From positions 17,380,820 through 17,444,819 of the forward strand of contig NC_030857.1 of NCBI RefSeq assembly GCF_000208745.1: a DNA stretch of 64,000 nucleotides, in the 5' to 3' direction. Positions 23,861-36,433 of the stretch are shown here, in pieces (position 1 is the first letter of the stretch; each line of letters opens with the position of its first letter). The translations under genes and the position numbers were made by a program. The notes beneath the pieces were generated by a model. That model ran no database searches. It saw nothing but the letters and a program-made list of their open reading frames with translations, and was not told the origin of the DNA. This DNA comes from Theobroma cacao. Taxonomy: Eukaryota > Streptophyta > Magnoliopsida > Malvales > Malvaceae.

Positions 23861-26285
23861 TTAAATCCAACTTAGACCAGGTTCCTTCTTCACCCCTTGT
23901 CGTCCCATCATTTCTCTGACACTTGCAGCCAATGGTTCTACTGCAGCATCAGCATAGATGTTGTAAACAAGAACATAAGATGCAGCCTCTTGGGGTTGAA
24001 GTTCAATTACTTTCCTTGCAGCATGTTTCGCTGTTACCGTGTCCTTATAAACCCTGCAAGCACTCAACAAGGCTCGCCATATTACTGCATTATCCTTGAA
24101 ACATGAGGTAAGGATGAAATTTTCTGCCTCTGCTAGCCTTCCAGCGCGACCAAAGAGGTCAACAACACAGCAATAGTGCTCTGCACTGGTTTCAACATCA
24201 TAATGCTTCATGCTTTCAAAGAATCTGCAATTGCTCAAAAGGTAAAATCAAACAGATATAATGAATAAAAGCCAAGAAATAATCTGCTTGCACAGCAGCT
24301 CTTAAAGGACAAACAGAATGATTACAGAAGACATAAGCAGTTTAAAAACACATAACAGAAAAGAGGATGTTAAGACTCCAAAAATAACACATATATTTAC
24401 ATGTTATCCGTCATTCCCATAAGATGAAGTGCAATTGTATATAAATTAATTCAGACTCCAGCTTACAAAATTTAGTTCTTCCTTTAGGTCCAAATACTGA
24501 CAATTTCACACTGCAAATATTAGGTAGCATGTAGCTCTAGATGTGATTTGGTCTTGGAATTTGTGGATGCAACCCGTCCCAATGACCCCTCACATGCACA
24601 TGCACACAAATTATATGTACAAATGCACTTAGAAATGATAGAAGGCAGGGCTTTATGACCTACTGTAATCCTTCTTCAACAAGCCCTCCATAACTGCAGG
24701 CACATAGAACTCCTATGAATGTAATATGATTAGGCGCAATCCCATGTTCCTTCATCAACTCAAAGAGGTTCAAAGCATCCCTAGCACATCCATGTTGTGC
24801 ATAGCTACAGATCATCACTGACCAAGAAACCACATCTGGATTCTGCGTCTCTCGAAATGTCAGATCAGCAGAGCCTATGTCACCACACTTTGCATACATG
24901 CAAAGCTGTGAGTTTTGAACGATTCTGAAGTTCCCAAGGCTGCTTCTTATGGCATGTCCATGAACCTGCTCACCCAAACTTGCTGTTGCTGAATCTGCAC
25001 AAGCACTAAACATGCTCGAAATAATGAACTCATCTGGTCTTCCTCCAGATGCCAGCAGTTCATGAAACAGATTTAATGCACTTTCAAATTGCCCATTCTG
25101 TACATGACCAGCAATCATGGATGTCCACAAGACAATATCTCTCTTGGGAGTTGATCTGAAACATTTCAAACTATCTTCACTTGATCCCATCAGTGAATAC
25201 AGTTCAATAAGTGCACTTCCAATGAACTCGTCACACTGCAAGTTATACTTGCATATTTGTGCATGAATTTGCTTGCCATGGTCAAAATCTTCAACAGCAT
25301 AACAAGCTTTGAGCATGCTTGAGAATGTAAATTTTGAGGGCTTCAGTCCTTGCCTTTTTAACTCAGAGAAAAGGCTGAAGGCTTCATTTGCACATTCCTT
25401 GCTAATACTTTCTGCTTCTATAAATCCAGATATCATGGCATTATACATAACAATATTACGGTCAGGCATGGTTTCAAAAATTTTGACAGCACTATTAACT
25501 TCTCCTTTTTTCGCATACATATCAAGCAATGCCGTACCAACAACAATATCAACATCCAATCCAAGTTTGATTATACATCCATGAAGCATTTCCCCATATG
25601 TTCTCCCAATGTCAATGATTGTACAACATGCCTTCAAGACACTTCCCATCGTATAACTATTCAAATTCAACCCGTTTCGATGCATGTTTATCAACAGTTT
25701 CAACATCTCTTCCTTTCCATTCATAGCAACATAACCTGCAATCAATGTGTTCCATGAAACCTCATCTAACTCCTTAGAATTCTCAAACAGAAACCTCGCG
25801 TGATCGAGACATCCACATTTGCAATACATATCAATTAACGAGTTGGTCAAAAATGTTTTCTCAACCAATCCACTTACCACAATCAAGCCATGAATTAACT
25901 TCCCTAGTTCAAGACCCCCAGTTTGAGCACACGCATTTAGAGCACCCGCATAAGTGAATTTATCAAGTTTCAAACATGATTTTCTAGCTTCAAGAAACAC
26001 TTGCATAGCTTTATCAAAAGCACCCATCTGCGTATATCCAGAAATCAAAGAATTATACGAAACTAGATTTGGTTTAGACATTCTGTCAAACAGTCGGTGA
26101 GCTACATCCATTTCACCAGCTTTGCAGTACATATTTAAAAGATTGTTTAGTAAAAAAAGGCATGGCTTGAAGGCAGATTTGATGATGTGGGTATGGGCAA
26201 GTTTGCCATGGAGGAAACAACCAGACTTGGTGGAGTGTTGGACGAGTTTTGTGTAGATTACAGAGTCCAAAGGCTCAAGTAACAT
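23861..26285 (-). CDS. PLS-class pentatricopeptide repeat protein (At3g13880-like), E-type end, one intron
   Basis: Exon 1 (24,664-26,285) and exon 2 (23,861-24,224) join across an intron at 24,225-24,663 to give 661 residues. The splice GGATTACA|GTAGGT...AATTGCAG|ATTC restores the family's continuous text GLQFFESMK. PPR repeats of the P, L and S types run through most of the protein (VSYNSLISGYTQMG, VSWNTLIAGYVA, VLWTSMIAGHVQNG, VVSWSVMICSYAQHG). An E domain follows in exon 2 (AEHYCCVVDLFGRAGRLAEAE, VIWRALLSACRV), and the frame ends GVKKEPGLSWI-TAA. Order and wording match the Arabidopsis At3g13880 type from memory. Such proteins bind organelle RNA and usually specify C-to-U editing sites in mitochondria or chloroplasts. 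Odd points: an intron in a normally intronless family, loss of the DYW tail, and no clear targeting peptide before residue 1, where the sequence turns abruptly GC-rich. It may be expressed as a shortened factor or be an early pseudogene. Confidence 0.75.
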
Positions 26286-26450
26286 GGCGCAACTCTCTGT
26301 TCCGCAGACCTCTTGTTATGGGGCTACCACCAAAATTTGTCCCCTCGTGCCGCAGGCTTGCTGTTAGGCAAGGCTACTCCGGTCCAACCGCACCGCAGGT
26401 GTGGTCGGGCCTAACCGCGCCAGGGTGGACCAAACGAATTGGACCTCTTT
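26286..26450. other. GC-rich islet abutting the PPR start
   Basis: About 165 bp of C/G-rich sequence (CCGCACCGCAGGTGTGGTCGG type) with TGGACC/GGTCCA inverted phrases, between the PPR start codon and very AT-rich DNA. It does not continue the expected PPR N-terminus. Either a leader or an insertion. Confidence 0.4.
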
Positions 26451-27164
26451 TTCTCTTTATTAATTTATTATTATTATCTTCGATGGGAGTGATGAAAATA
26501 TCCTTGCACACTATTTAATGTTTTTCTTTTAATATAATTAATAAAATTAGATAATAAATACCTATAATATTATTAATTAATAAATATGTACATATGAATA
26601 AAAACATATATAGTTATATTATATTTAATGTATAAATATTTAAATAAATAACCATGAAAATATAATCAACTTGTTTATATATAGATAAATATTTAAAAAT
26701 TACCTTCATAATTAATTACGTAAAAGTATAAATAAATAAATGAGTAAATCAACATTATTAACTTCAGTAAATAATAATAATTTTGATATAAAAATTTATT
26801 TTATTAACTTTATAGATGTGAAATATGTTATGAAATTATATAATCTACCAACTTATATGTAATATACTTTTTTTTTTGAAAAGTTATATGTAATATACTT
26901 AATGGTCAACATCTATTATGTTATTTTTTGTAAAATGTTAAAACAAATATCAATTGGCAATACTTGTTTTTCTATGAAGTCAACATTTAAAAAAACACTC
27001 TTAATATGTTGAAATATCTAAATAAGATAAATTTGAAAACAAAAAGATTAAAATGAAATTTAGATTATTGCATTTAAAATTTTTTGAAAAATAAAATTAT
27101 ACATCAATCACATAAAAAATGAAATCAAACAAATAACATATTTATAATATAAACAAAAAAATTA
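26451..27164. other. AT-rich intergenic, nothing recognised
   Basis: Long A/T runs, no frames, no clear repeat edges. Confidence 0.5.
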
Positions 27165-29262
27165 AATGGTAAAAATACCCACTAAATCCCTATACTCATG
27201 CATTTTGTCTAATTTAATCTTTATACTAAAAATTGAAGCAATTTAATCTCTTAATTTTAAAATTGCTTTAATTTAGTACATTCTCCTAACAGCATCCAAT
27301 TTTGCCGTTAAAAGTAATGACATCAATGTTGACATAGTGTTGACATGGCACATTTTGGTGACTCGAAACCAACATGATGACATGACAATGTCGCGTGGCA
27401 TTGACATGATGATGTGATAATGCTACCATAGCACTGATATGCTAACATGTCGATGCCATGTTACAATGCTGATGTGGCAAATCGATAAAAAAATTCAAAA
27501 AATATTTGTGCCACGTTATAATGATTAAATTGAACAAAACTGTATAATATAGGGATTAAATTGAATAAAATTAAGGTGTTTAAGGACTAAATTGAAAAAA
27601 TATTTGAAAAATATAAATTTTGAATACATGATACATATACTTATTAATAAGTCAAATGACGTTTAAGTGTAAAAAATTTATAGTGTTAAAAAATATTTAT
27701 AAATATTTTCTTACTTGAATTTTTTATTTCAGAATAGATATATCAATTTATCTTCCTCACAAAAATTAACTTTGAATTCCCCTTCTACAAAAAAAATTTC
27801 AATATTCCAAAAAAAAATTTCATACCTAAAACCAAATGTGGATGAATAACTTGCATTATGTTGAAATAAAATAATATAAAAAGCTAAATAAATTATTTTT
27901 TCTATTTATAACTGTATAAAAATTTGAAATTTATATTTTAATTTGACTTATTTTTTAATTTAAGCTGAACCCAAATTGGCAAAATAAGTTAATTTAGTTA
28001 CAACTTTCATATTTTACAAATACTCATGCTTTTGGAATTATTCATTCTTACCTAACTTACCTTTTATTTCTTATAAAACGATTTTATTTAAATTCAAAAA
28101 CTACAATCGAATTCTGCTAAATTTAAATTATTAATTTGGATCCACAGAAAATTCATAAATACAAAATAAAATGATATGAGTATTTATAATTATATTTAAC
28201 TCTATCAGCCATAAATGTAGTCTTTAATTCAAAAAATTTCAACCTAAAAAATGTAACTTGAAATATCAAACAAAATAAAAACATAAAAAATAAACAAAAA
28301 AATTCTAAGGGTGGAGTAGCTCAGATTCTATGAGTGTAAGAGGTCTGTCATGCCTAAATTGAATTAAGCAAATCAAAACAAAAAATTATTTTTATAATCA
28401 TCGCGAACTCCATAGTCATCAGATAGCTGTTTGGTTTTTAAATTAAGGAATTTAACAAAAAAAAATCCAAATCAGAATTGAGAAACGTGAATATGTTGTC
28501 ATTGTCCTAATTTCATAACAATTATGTGATGAATTAAACTTCTTATAACAAAAACAAAGACAAACAAAGAATAGAGAAGAAGACTGAGGGGTAACCAAGG
28601 AAAAGAGTAGCTATTGTCTTTTAAGATAAAATATTGAAATTTTTTTTATATAAAAAAGGAATTCAAACTTAATTTTTGCAAAATAGCTAAACTAATGTAC
28701 TTATTATAGAATCAAATAATCAAGTAAGAAAATATTTATATATTTTTCTTAACACCATAAATCTTTTACATTTAAACATTTGGCTTATTAATAAGTATAT
28801 GTATCATTTACTTAAAGATTTATATTTTTTAAATATTTTTTCAAGTTAGTCCCTAAACACCTTAATTTTGTTCAATTTAGTTATTGTACTATACATTTGT
28901 TTAATTTAGTCCATATGACGTGACACGAGTTTTTTTTTTAAATCATTTTCTCGATTTATCATGTTAGCATTGTCATGTGGCATCGACATGTCAGCATGTT
29001 AGTGTCACATCAACATTGCTACATTATCATGTCAATGTGCCACATCATCACAACAGTGCCATGTGGCACTGTCATATTACCAAAATGTGTCATGTCAACG
29101 TTGACATCATCACTTTTAATGATAAAATAGGATGCCGTTAGGAGAAATGACTAAATTGGAGTAATTTTTCAAATCAAAAGATTAAATTGTTTCAATTTTG
29201 AGAATAGGGATTAAATTGGGCAAACTATATGAGTACAAGGACTTGGTAAGTATTTTGATCAA
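27165..29262 (-). mobile_element. long-TIR non-autonomous transposon, copy A
   Basis: About 2.1 kb with roughly 480-bp terminal inverted repeats: about 27,165-27,640 against 28,790-29,262. The left edge GGTAAAAATACCCACTAAAT mirrors the right edge ACTTGGTAAGTATTTTGATC. Both arms carry 'ACTAAATTG.A.AAA' and dense ATGTGGCA/TGCCACAT blocks. The interior has no coding frame. It is homologous to the element at 33.3-35.4 kb, but its asymmetric interior runs the other way (for example 28,318 CTCAGATTCTATGAG against 34,262 CATAGAATCTGAG). Long arms suggest a MULE/foldback-type element mobilised in trans (inference). No clean target duplication was found. Confidence 0.7.
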
Positions 29263-29425
29263 AATAAAATCAACTTGCACAACATACATATGGATTTTAT
29301 TTTAAAATTTTTATTCGATCAATACAAAATATAATCAAAGTTAACATGTAGAATAAGAAAGTTCCTTCTTAATAATTCAATTATTCAAGTTGAGGAAGAG
29401 GAGGATGAGAGAGCGAGGGCGGCCA

Positions 29426-29439
29426 GGGGGGGGGGGGGG
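29426..29439 (+). repeat. G14 homopolymer
   Basis: Fourteen consecutive G in an otherwise AT-rich region. Either a genuine mononucleotide repeat or a sequencing artefact. Confidence 0.9.
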
Positions 29440-29532
29440 ATTGCTTGTTTCTTTGCCTTACAAGTCTTTCTTTTTCAATTGACTACCTCCTTAAATAATA
29501 TTAACAACATTATATTGTATTGTAATATTATT

Positions 29533-30482
29533 AAGGATATGTTTGGTAACCCGAAAATGACTTGCTGAAAAAAAAAATTTTCTGTGTAAAATATTTTATA
29601 AGAAAATTTAATGTTTTCTGTTGTTTGGATAAACTGTTGAAAACATTTTTTTTTTTTTGTTTGGATCATTTTATGAAAAATATTTTTCATAATGGTGGAG
29701 TTTTTTAGGTGTTAAAATAATAAATAGGAGTTGATTACATAACAATATTGATATTAGATTTTCACTTATTTGGGATCAAAATTAAGAATGGAAATGAAAA
29801 TGGACAAAATCAACAATGATATTTTTCAAAGCATTTAACCACATATCTGTAATGAAAATAAACTCTAATTTTCAAAAAATTTCCATCTTATCACTTTTTT
29901 ATCATAACTATAAAATATAAATATTTATCAATTGTGTAAGACATCCAAAACCTATACTTATAAAAATGTATTCATTAAATAACGATCATTAAAATATTTT
30001 TTATTATAATTATTAGTAAGATTTAACTCTATTATAAGTGTGTATTCATCAAATGATGATCATTGAAATATTTTTTATTATAGTTATTAGTAAGAATTAT
30101 TCCATTTATAAAAAATTAAATTTAATTGTATTGAATGGTTTCATTAATTTTTTTAAATTTTAATAGTGTTGTATAATTTAAATATTAATTTTTTAAATTA
30201 ATTTTTTTAAGTTAAATATTTTTATTTTTATTTTTTAAAATATTTTAAGTTAAATATTAATATTCATTAAATTTCTACTCATAAACTTAGTATAAAAGTG
30301 TTTTTGTTATTCTTTGAAAAATGCCTTATGCCCTTGAAAGATGTAAGATATTTTCTATAATTAACCTTATTGACTCGTAAAATATTTTATATTTAAAATT
30401 AATTTTTTATCTTTCAAACAAGTATAAATCTTGAAAGCGTTTTTTGAAAAATATATTACTGCAAACAAAGGAACCCTAAGTA
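29533..30482. mobile_element. probable hAT-type MITE or relative
   Basis: The left edge AAGGATATGTTTGGTAACCC is related to the inverse of the right edge (RC AGGGTTCCTTTGTTTGCAGT). GAAAATATTTT-type text occurs inside both arms and the core is AT-rich. There are no proteins; frames at 29.48-29.69 kb are by-products. Edges are approximate. Confidence 0.45.
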
Positions 30483-30837
30483 ATCATATGGATTCATTCT
30501 CATTATAACGTATATAAAAATAAGATAAAAAAGTGACTCCATATTTACTAACGTTGTGGTCCTGTAAAGCTGCCATATGGCAAGCTATGAAAATAAAAAA
30601 AAAAGCACGTCTTTGACTTTTTCAAAAGGACAAATTGAATTAATCAACGAACGTTACTCTGTATCTAATGACAGTATCCACTGCTGCAGATTCAAAATTT
30701 TTTAAACTCCATACCATAACTACGTGGTCCCCACACGACATAACTTTTTTACTCCTTTTCCTTTTTTCCACAAAACCCTTTTTCCCCAAAAACGATCCCT
30801 TATTTCCATTGAACCCATCAGGTCATAATTTATAGAG
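30483..30837. other. intergenic, nothing recognised
   Basis: AT-rich spacer without frames or clear repeats. Confidence 0.4.
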
Positions 30838-31485
30838 ATGAGCAAATGGATAGATTAGATAGTTTGATCTATCATATTTAAAGATCAAATAGATCAATTA
30901 TTTTTAAAAAATTGATTAAAATTGATCAAATATAAAAAAAAATCAAACCGATCAAATATAAAATTAGTTTGATTGATTCGATTTTAGACCAATTAATTAA
31001 AATTTTATCACTTTTTTTTACAAATTATAATATTAAAACATAGAAACTTCATCTTTAATTATATATATATATAAATAAATGATATAACTTATATGTTATA
31101 ATATTTTACATCAAATTTTATATAAATAATAATTAATTAAAAATAATATGTTATAAAATCTAAATTGATAGCTAATAAACTTATTAAGTGTAATCATATA
31201 AATAAAGTTTATTATAAGTTATAATAATGCTTATGTATAAATTAAATATATGTATATATAATATATTACTTTATTATACATATATAAAATTAATGATGCA
31301 AACTATATGTTAAAATATTTTATATCAAAGTTTGTATAAATAATAACTAATTATAAACAATATGTTATAAAATCTAAGGTGAAAATAAATAAAGTTATTA
31401 AATGTAATCATATAAATAAAGTCTATTATAAGTTATAGTAATGCTTATGTATAAATTAAATATACGTATATATAATATATGACTT

Positions 31486-31528
<43 letters not shown>

Positions 31529-32250
31529 TAATGATATAACTGATATGTTATAATGCTTTATATCAAAATTTGAATAAATAATAACTAGTTATAAACAATA
31601 TATTAAAAAATCTAAGGTGATAACTAATAAAGTTATTAAGTATAATCATATAAATAAATTTTATTATAAATTATAGTAATGTTTATGTATAAATTAAATA
31701 TATGTATATATAATATATTTATACAATTATATATATATTCATGACATTTTATATTACGAAACATTACTAAAATGTAATCATTATAATATATTAATATATA
31801 GGATATTTACTATCATATATTATAATATTAACATATAAGTTATATCATTTCAAATATATAACTTGTAATTACATATTAATAAAAATTAATAAATATATAT
31901 ATAACTAATATTAAATAGCTATGATTATGATTTGTATATATACATATAATACTCTAATAAATTTTAAGTAAATTATTAATTAAGTTTATTATTAATTCTT
32001 CTTAATATATATAAAAAATTATATATTAATAAATATAAAAATAAAAATTTAGTTTGGTTTTTGGATGAATTGGTTTAAAAAGTTTAAAATCGAAAACCAA
32101 TCAAAAAATCAATTAGACCAAACATTTTTAGATCAAGTAATTCAATGAACCAATTAGACAAAACCGTTTTACTCAAATTATATTTGATATAGGTAAGTAA
32201 TTGGTCTGTTTTGATTTTAAATCGCAATTTTAATATAGACAAGTCCATAA
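30838..32250. mobile_element. AT-rich repeat element with 'GACCAATTA' edges
   Basis: Both edges are made of TTGATC/GATCAA and GACCAATTA phrases in inverted arrangement (about 30,850-31,015 and 32,045-32,215). The core contains a three-copy tandem repeat. Looks like a non-autonomous plant element. Class unresolved. Confidence 0.45.
31072..31740 (+). repeat. tandem repeat, about 215-240 bp x 3
   Basis: Three successive copies (about 31,076-31,290, 31,290-31,530 and 31,530-31,740) share the same order of phrases: ATGATATAACTTATATGTTA, AATAATAACTAATTATAAAC, AAGTTATTAAGTGTAATCAT and AATGCTTATGTATAAATTAA. A TA run of variable length (largest at about 31,493-31,522) marks the unit boundaries. Confidence 0.8.
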
Positions 32251-33304
32251 TTTTGGAATTTCAACTAACCAAGAACCGTCAATCGAAAATTAATTATCCC
32301 TTGTGAAAAAAAATCCAATTGCTGTAACCCGAGGTAGTGACATAATTGTGACGCGTGCGCTTTGGTGACTGAGCAATAAAGGAAAGGAGAGATGATCCTA
32401 TGCTATCTCTTCCACCATTGTGATCAAATCAACGCCGTCAAACCTTTGATCTAAAGGTTTTAATTTTTCAAAAAAAAAATAGAAATTTTCAATGAAATTC
32501 ATTACTCTAGCTTCAAATTTTGGGTTTTTATTTGCTATACACTGTTAGGCATCAAATGGTGTCAGTTCATTGAAAAATAAATTTAAAAATAAATATTACT
32601 CACATTTTAACTTTTTTAAAATATAAACAATTTTTTTTTACCTCTCTCTATCGATCTCTTTCTTACTTAATCTCCTCTCCTTCCATCAATAATAATAGAT
32701 CCGAAACCCTAAATTTTTAATTTTGATTCTTAAAAGGAAGTATCTCACTCTTCGTTTTGAAATTACTTCCAAAAAATTAAAATGCAATGGCTTGCCTTAA
32801 AGTATGTTGAATGAAATGGATAAATATACTGAGAGAAATTGAAAAATGTGGAAAGTTAAACAACTCAGAATCCATTTTTTGATGCATAAAGATGATTAAA
32901 AGAAAAAAAAACAACTCAAAATCCTAAAGGAATATAATTGCCTTTTTAGGAAGATCCAGAATCAATTAACCGTACAAAAATTTTCATATCAATCTTCATG
33001 TTTGAATCCAAGCAAGAAACATATCAATATGTACAAAATAGGAATAAGATCACTAGTGTAATGCTATATTTTTCCATTCTTTAAACTTTGTGAGCTATTC
33101 TTTCATCTATAATTTTCATTTTTCTTTTTTACAGTGTGAGTCCATGATATCATCATGTTGAAACTTCAAAATGATGTCAATAATTCTTCAAGAATGAACA
33201 CCCTACCCTATGTGCCAACTAGGATTGCAGAGGAGAAGAAAACCAAAATCTCGACGTTGGCTTTTATACTACTTGGAACCAAGCTTGTGCCCTTGGTTTT
33301 GGAA
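32251..33304. other. unassigned spacer, possible gene fragment near 33.1-33.3 kb
   Basis: CT-rich, leader-like text at 32,640-32,750 (CTCTCTCTATCGATCTC...GAAACCCTAAAT) is followed by AT-rich DNA. An acceptor-like TTTTTTACAG precedes a 60-codon frame at 33,155-33,330 that contains PTRIAEEKKTKISTLAFILL. The frame runs on into the terminal repeat of the next element. I do not recognise it; it could be an exon of a captured or decayed gene. Confidence 0.3.
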
Positions 33305-35395
33305 TTGGTCAAAATACCCACCAAGTCTTTTATACTAATGCATTTTATCCAATTTAGTCCCTATACTTAAAATTGAAACAATTTTATCCATTGATTTTGA
33401 GAATTACTCTAATTTAATCTTTTTTCCTAACGACATCCAAATTTACTATTAAAAACGATGATGTCAATACTGATATGGCATATTTTGGTGATATGGTACC
33501 ATCATGATAATATGACAATGCCACGTGACAATTTGTGATGACGTGGTAGTGCCACGAGACATTAACATGGTGACGTGACAATGTTGATATGGTACTAACA
33601 TGTTGGCGTGTCAATGCCACATGACAATGCTGATATGGCAAATCAAGAAAAAAATGTTTTTTTATAAAAAAACTATATCACTCCATATGGATTAAATTGA
33701 ATAAAAATGTATAGTACAAGGATTAAATTGAATAAAATTGAGGTATTTATGGACTAAATTGGAAAAAATATTTAAAAAAGATAAATATGTAAATAGATGA
33801 TAGATATACTTATTAATAAGCTAAATGTTTAAATGTAAAAGATTTATAGTGTTAAGAAAAATATATAAATATTTTCTTACTTGATTATTTGATTCCATAA
33901 TAGGTTAAATTAATTTATCTAATTTGCAAAAATAAAATTTAAATTCCCCATTTATAAGAAAAATTTTCAATATTTTATTTTAAAAGGCAATATTACTCTT
34001 CTCCTTGGCCACCCTTCAGTCTTTTTCTCTGATCTTTGTTTTTCTCATCAGAACTTTAATTCATCAATTAATTGTTACGAAATTAGGACAGTGACAATAG
34101 ATTTACGTTTCTCAATTTTAATTTGGATTTTTTCTTAAATTCTTTTAATTTAAAGACCAAACAGCTCTTTAATAATTATGGAGTTAACAATGATTATAAA
34201 AATAATTTCTCGTTTTGACTTATTCAATTCAATTTGGACATGACAGATTTTTTATTACATCCATAGAATCTGAGTTACTACATCCTTTCAATTTTTTGTT
34301 TATTTTTTATTGTTTTATTTTGTATCATATTTCAGGTTACATTTTTTAAGCTAGAATTTCTTGAATTAAAGACTGCATTTATGGCTGATAGAGTTATATA
34401 TAATTGTAAATGTTTGTATCATTTTATTTGTATTTACAAATTTTTTGTAGATCCAAATTAATAATTTAAATGTAATGCAGAATTTGATTGTGATTTTTGA
34501 GCTTAAATAAAATTGTTTTATAAGAAATAAAAAGTAGATTTTGTAAGGGTTGAATAATTCCAAAAGAATGGGTATTTGTAAATTGTGAAAGTTGTAACTA
34601 AATCAACTTATTTTGTCAATTGAGTTTGGCTCAAGTTAATAATTAAGTCAAATTAAAATATAAATTTTAAGTCAAATTAGAATATAAATTTCAAATTTTT
34701 ATACAGTTATAACTAAAAGAAAAAAAATATTTAGTCTTTTATATTATTTTATTCCAACATAATGCAAGTTATTCATTTAAATTTGGCTTTAGTTATGAAA
34801 TTTTTTTTTGAAATATTGTATTTTTTTTATGGAAGGGAAATTCAAATTTAATTTTTGTAAAGAAGATAAATTGATGTGCCTATTCTGAAATCAAACATTC
34901 AAGTAAGAAAATATTTATAAATATTTTTTAACACCATAAATTTTTTACACTTAAACATCATTTGGCTTATTAATAAGTATATGTATCATTTACTCAAAAT
35001 TTTTATATTTTTTTTAATTTAGTCTCTAAACACCTCAATTTTGTTCAATTTAATCCCTATAGTTTACATTTTTGGTCAATTTAGTTCTAATGATGTGGCA
35101 CAAATTTTTTTTTTGATTTTACACGTCAGCATGTCAATGCCATGTTATTATGTCAATGCCACGTGGCACTACCACGCCATCACAATAATGCCATGTGGCA
35201 TTGTCGTGTCATCATGACTGTGCCACATCATCAAAATGTGCCATGTCAACATGACGTCAGTGTTGATATCATCACCTTTAATAGTAAAATTGAGTATTGT
35301 TAGGGAAAGGAACTAAATTGGAATAATTCTCAAAATTAAAAGATTACATTGGTTTGATTTTGAATACAATGACTAAAGAAAATGAGTAAACTAAG
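33305..35395 (+). mobile_element. long-TIR non-autonomous transposon, copy B
   Basis: Same family as copy A, in the opposite orientation. The left arm is 33,305-33,850 (GGTCAAAATACCCACCAAGT) and the right arm about 34,970-35,395. The right arm lacks its last ~45 bases, where an LTR-like sequence starts. The interior (33.85-34.97 kb) matches A and C. No protein is encoded. The right half is part of the block shared with the second UGT locus. Confidence 0.7.
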
Positions 35396-36433
35396 AAGAA
35401 AAGTGAAATAAATATTATTGTAGAAGGTGAAAAATTATGAGCCAATTACGTTCCACCACGTGGATTTAATGATGTCATAACCATGTAATTAATTATAAAA
35501 TAATTAATTTATTGGTTGGATTATTTTAAAGACATATAGTTGAACCAATTCACCTATTGGTATATATTTATCCCTTGAGATAATTTGAAGATAATATTTA
35601 AATTGGACCAATTAAAAATTAGTTATTGGTCATCTAATTTATCTCTAAATAAATCAAAATAATTTAGAGATAATATTCATATTTTTGACCAATCAAAATT
35701 TAGTTATTAGTCATCCAATTTTTTTTTAAATAAAATAAGATAATTTAGAGATAATATTCATATTTTTGACCAATCAAAATTTAATTATTGGTCATGTAAT
35801 TTATCTCTAATAATTATACTAATTTAGAGATAAAAATCAAATTTAATTTTTCGCTAAATAAATTAAGATCATTTAGAGATAATACCTAACTTCGACCAAT
35901 CAAAATTCAAAGACTTAAGGTTCGACCAATAAAAAAACTTTTAATGAGTTATCATAATTTATCTCTAAATAAATTAAAATAATTTAGAGATAATTCAAAG
36001 AGACTACAATTTCATCAAAGTCTCCCATCTAACATTATAAATCGAGGGCTCCTCCAAGCTATTTTCATTCATTCGAAAGCATTCAAAGATTGGGAAACAT
36101 TCTAAGATTGAGAGTATTGCAAAGATCAAAAAGTAAAAAATTTCTGAAGTGAAGATCTCGTGATCAAAATTAAGTCGTAAAGACCTTTGAAGCGAAGATC
36201 AAGCAAGTTCGTGATCAACACTAAATCCAAGTTTGTGACTCTTAAAGACGAAGTGAAGAAATTAATCAAAAAAATTTTTAGAGATTATCACTCACATCAT
36301 CAAATATTTATATTTGTCTTATAATTTTTAAGTCAAGAAATTTCAACGAAAAATTTGTGTGTACAATTATTTTCAAGAATTAAATTTTAGGAAGAAGAAC
36401 AGGGAAGAAGGAAGAGGATATTTTGTTGGAGAG
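35396..36433 (+). mobile_element. LTR-like insertion specific to UGT copy 1
   Basis: This segment is missing at the equivalent place of the second UGT locus (59,738-59,741). It contains about five tandem units of ~81 bp built on TAATTTAGAGATAATATTCA and TGACCAATCAAAATTTA (about 35,575-36,000). A TATA-like CATTATAAATCGAGG at about 36,033 is followed by a leader-like stretch, which is the layout of an LTR promoter. No gag or pol text is present, so if an LTR it is solitary. Termini and target duplication could not be fixed. Confidence 0.5.

Noticed and set aside
23897..25584. Plus-strand frames opposite the PPR gene
   Set aside because: Antisense shadows of the PPR coding frame.
28315..28375. 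tRNA-like text (GGAGTAGCTCAGATTCTATGAG)
   Set aside because: Resembles a D-arm, but no anticodon arm, T-loop GTTCRANYC or acceptor pairing follows. The same text is part of the transposon family (also at 34.26 kb).
33155..33370. 71-codon plus-strand frame beside the TIR element
   Set aside because: Runs into the terminal repeat of copy B; the first 50 codons are unrecognised. Kept only as a note on a possible exon.
35396..36433. Endogenous pararetrovirus (caulimovirid) fragment
   Set aside because: TATA and leader layout would fit, but no coding text of such a virus is present and tandem units suit an LTR equally well.
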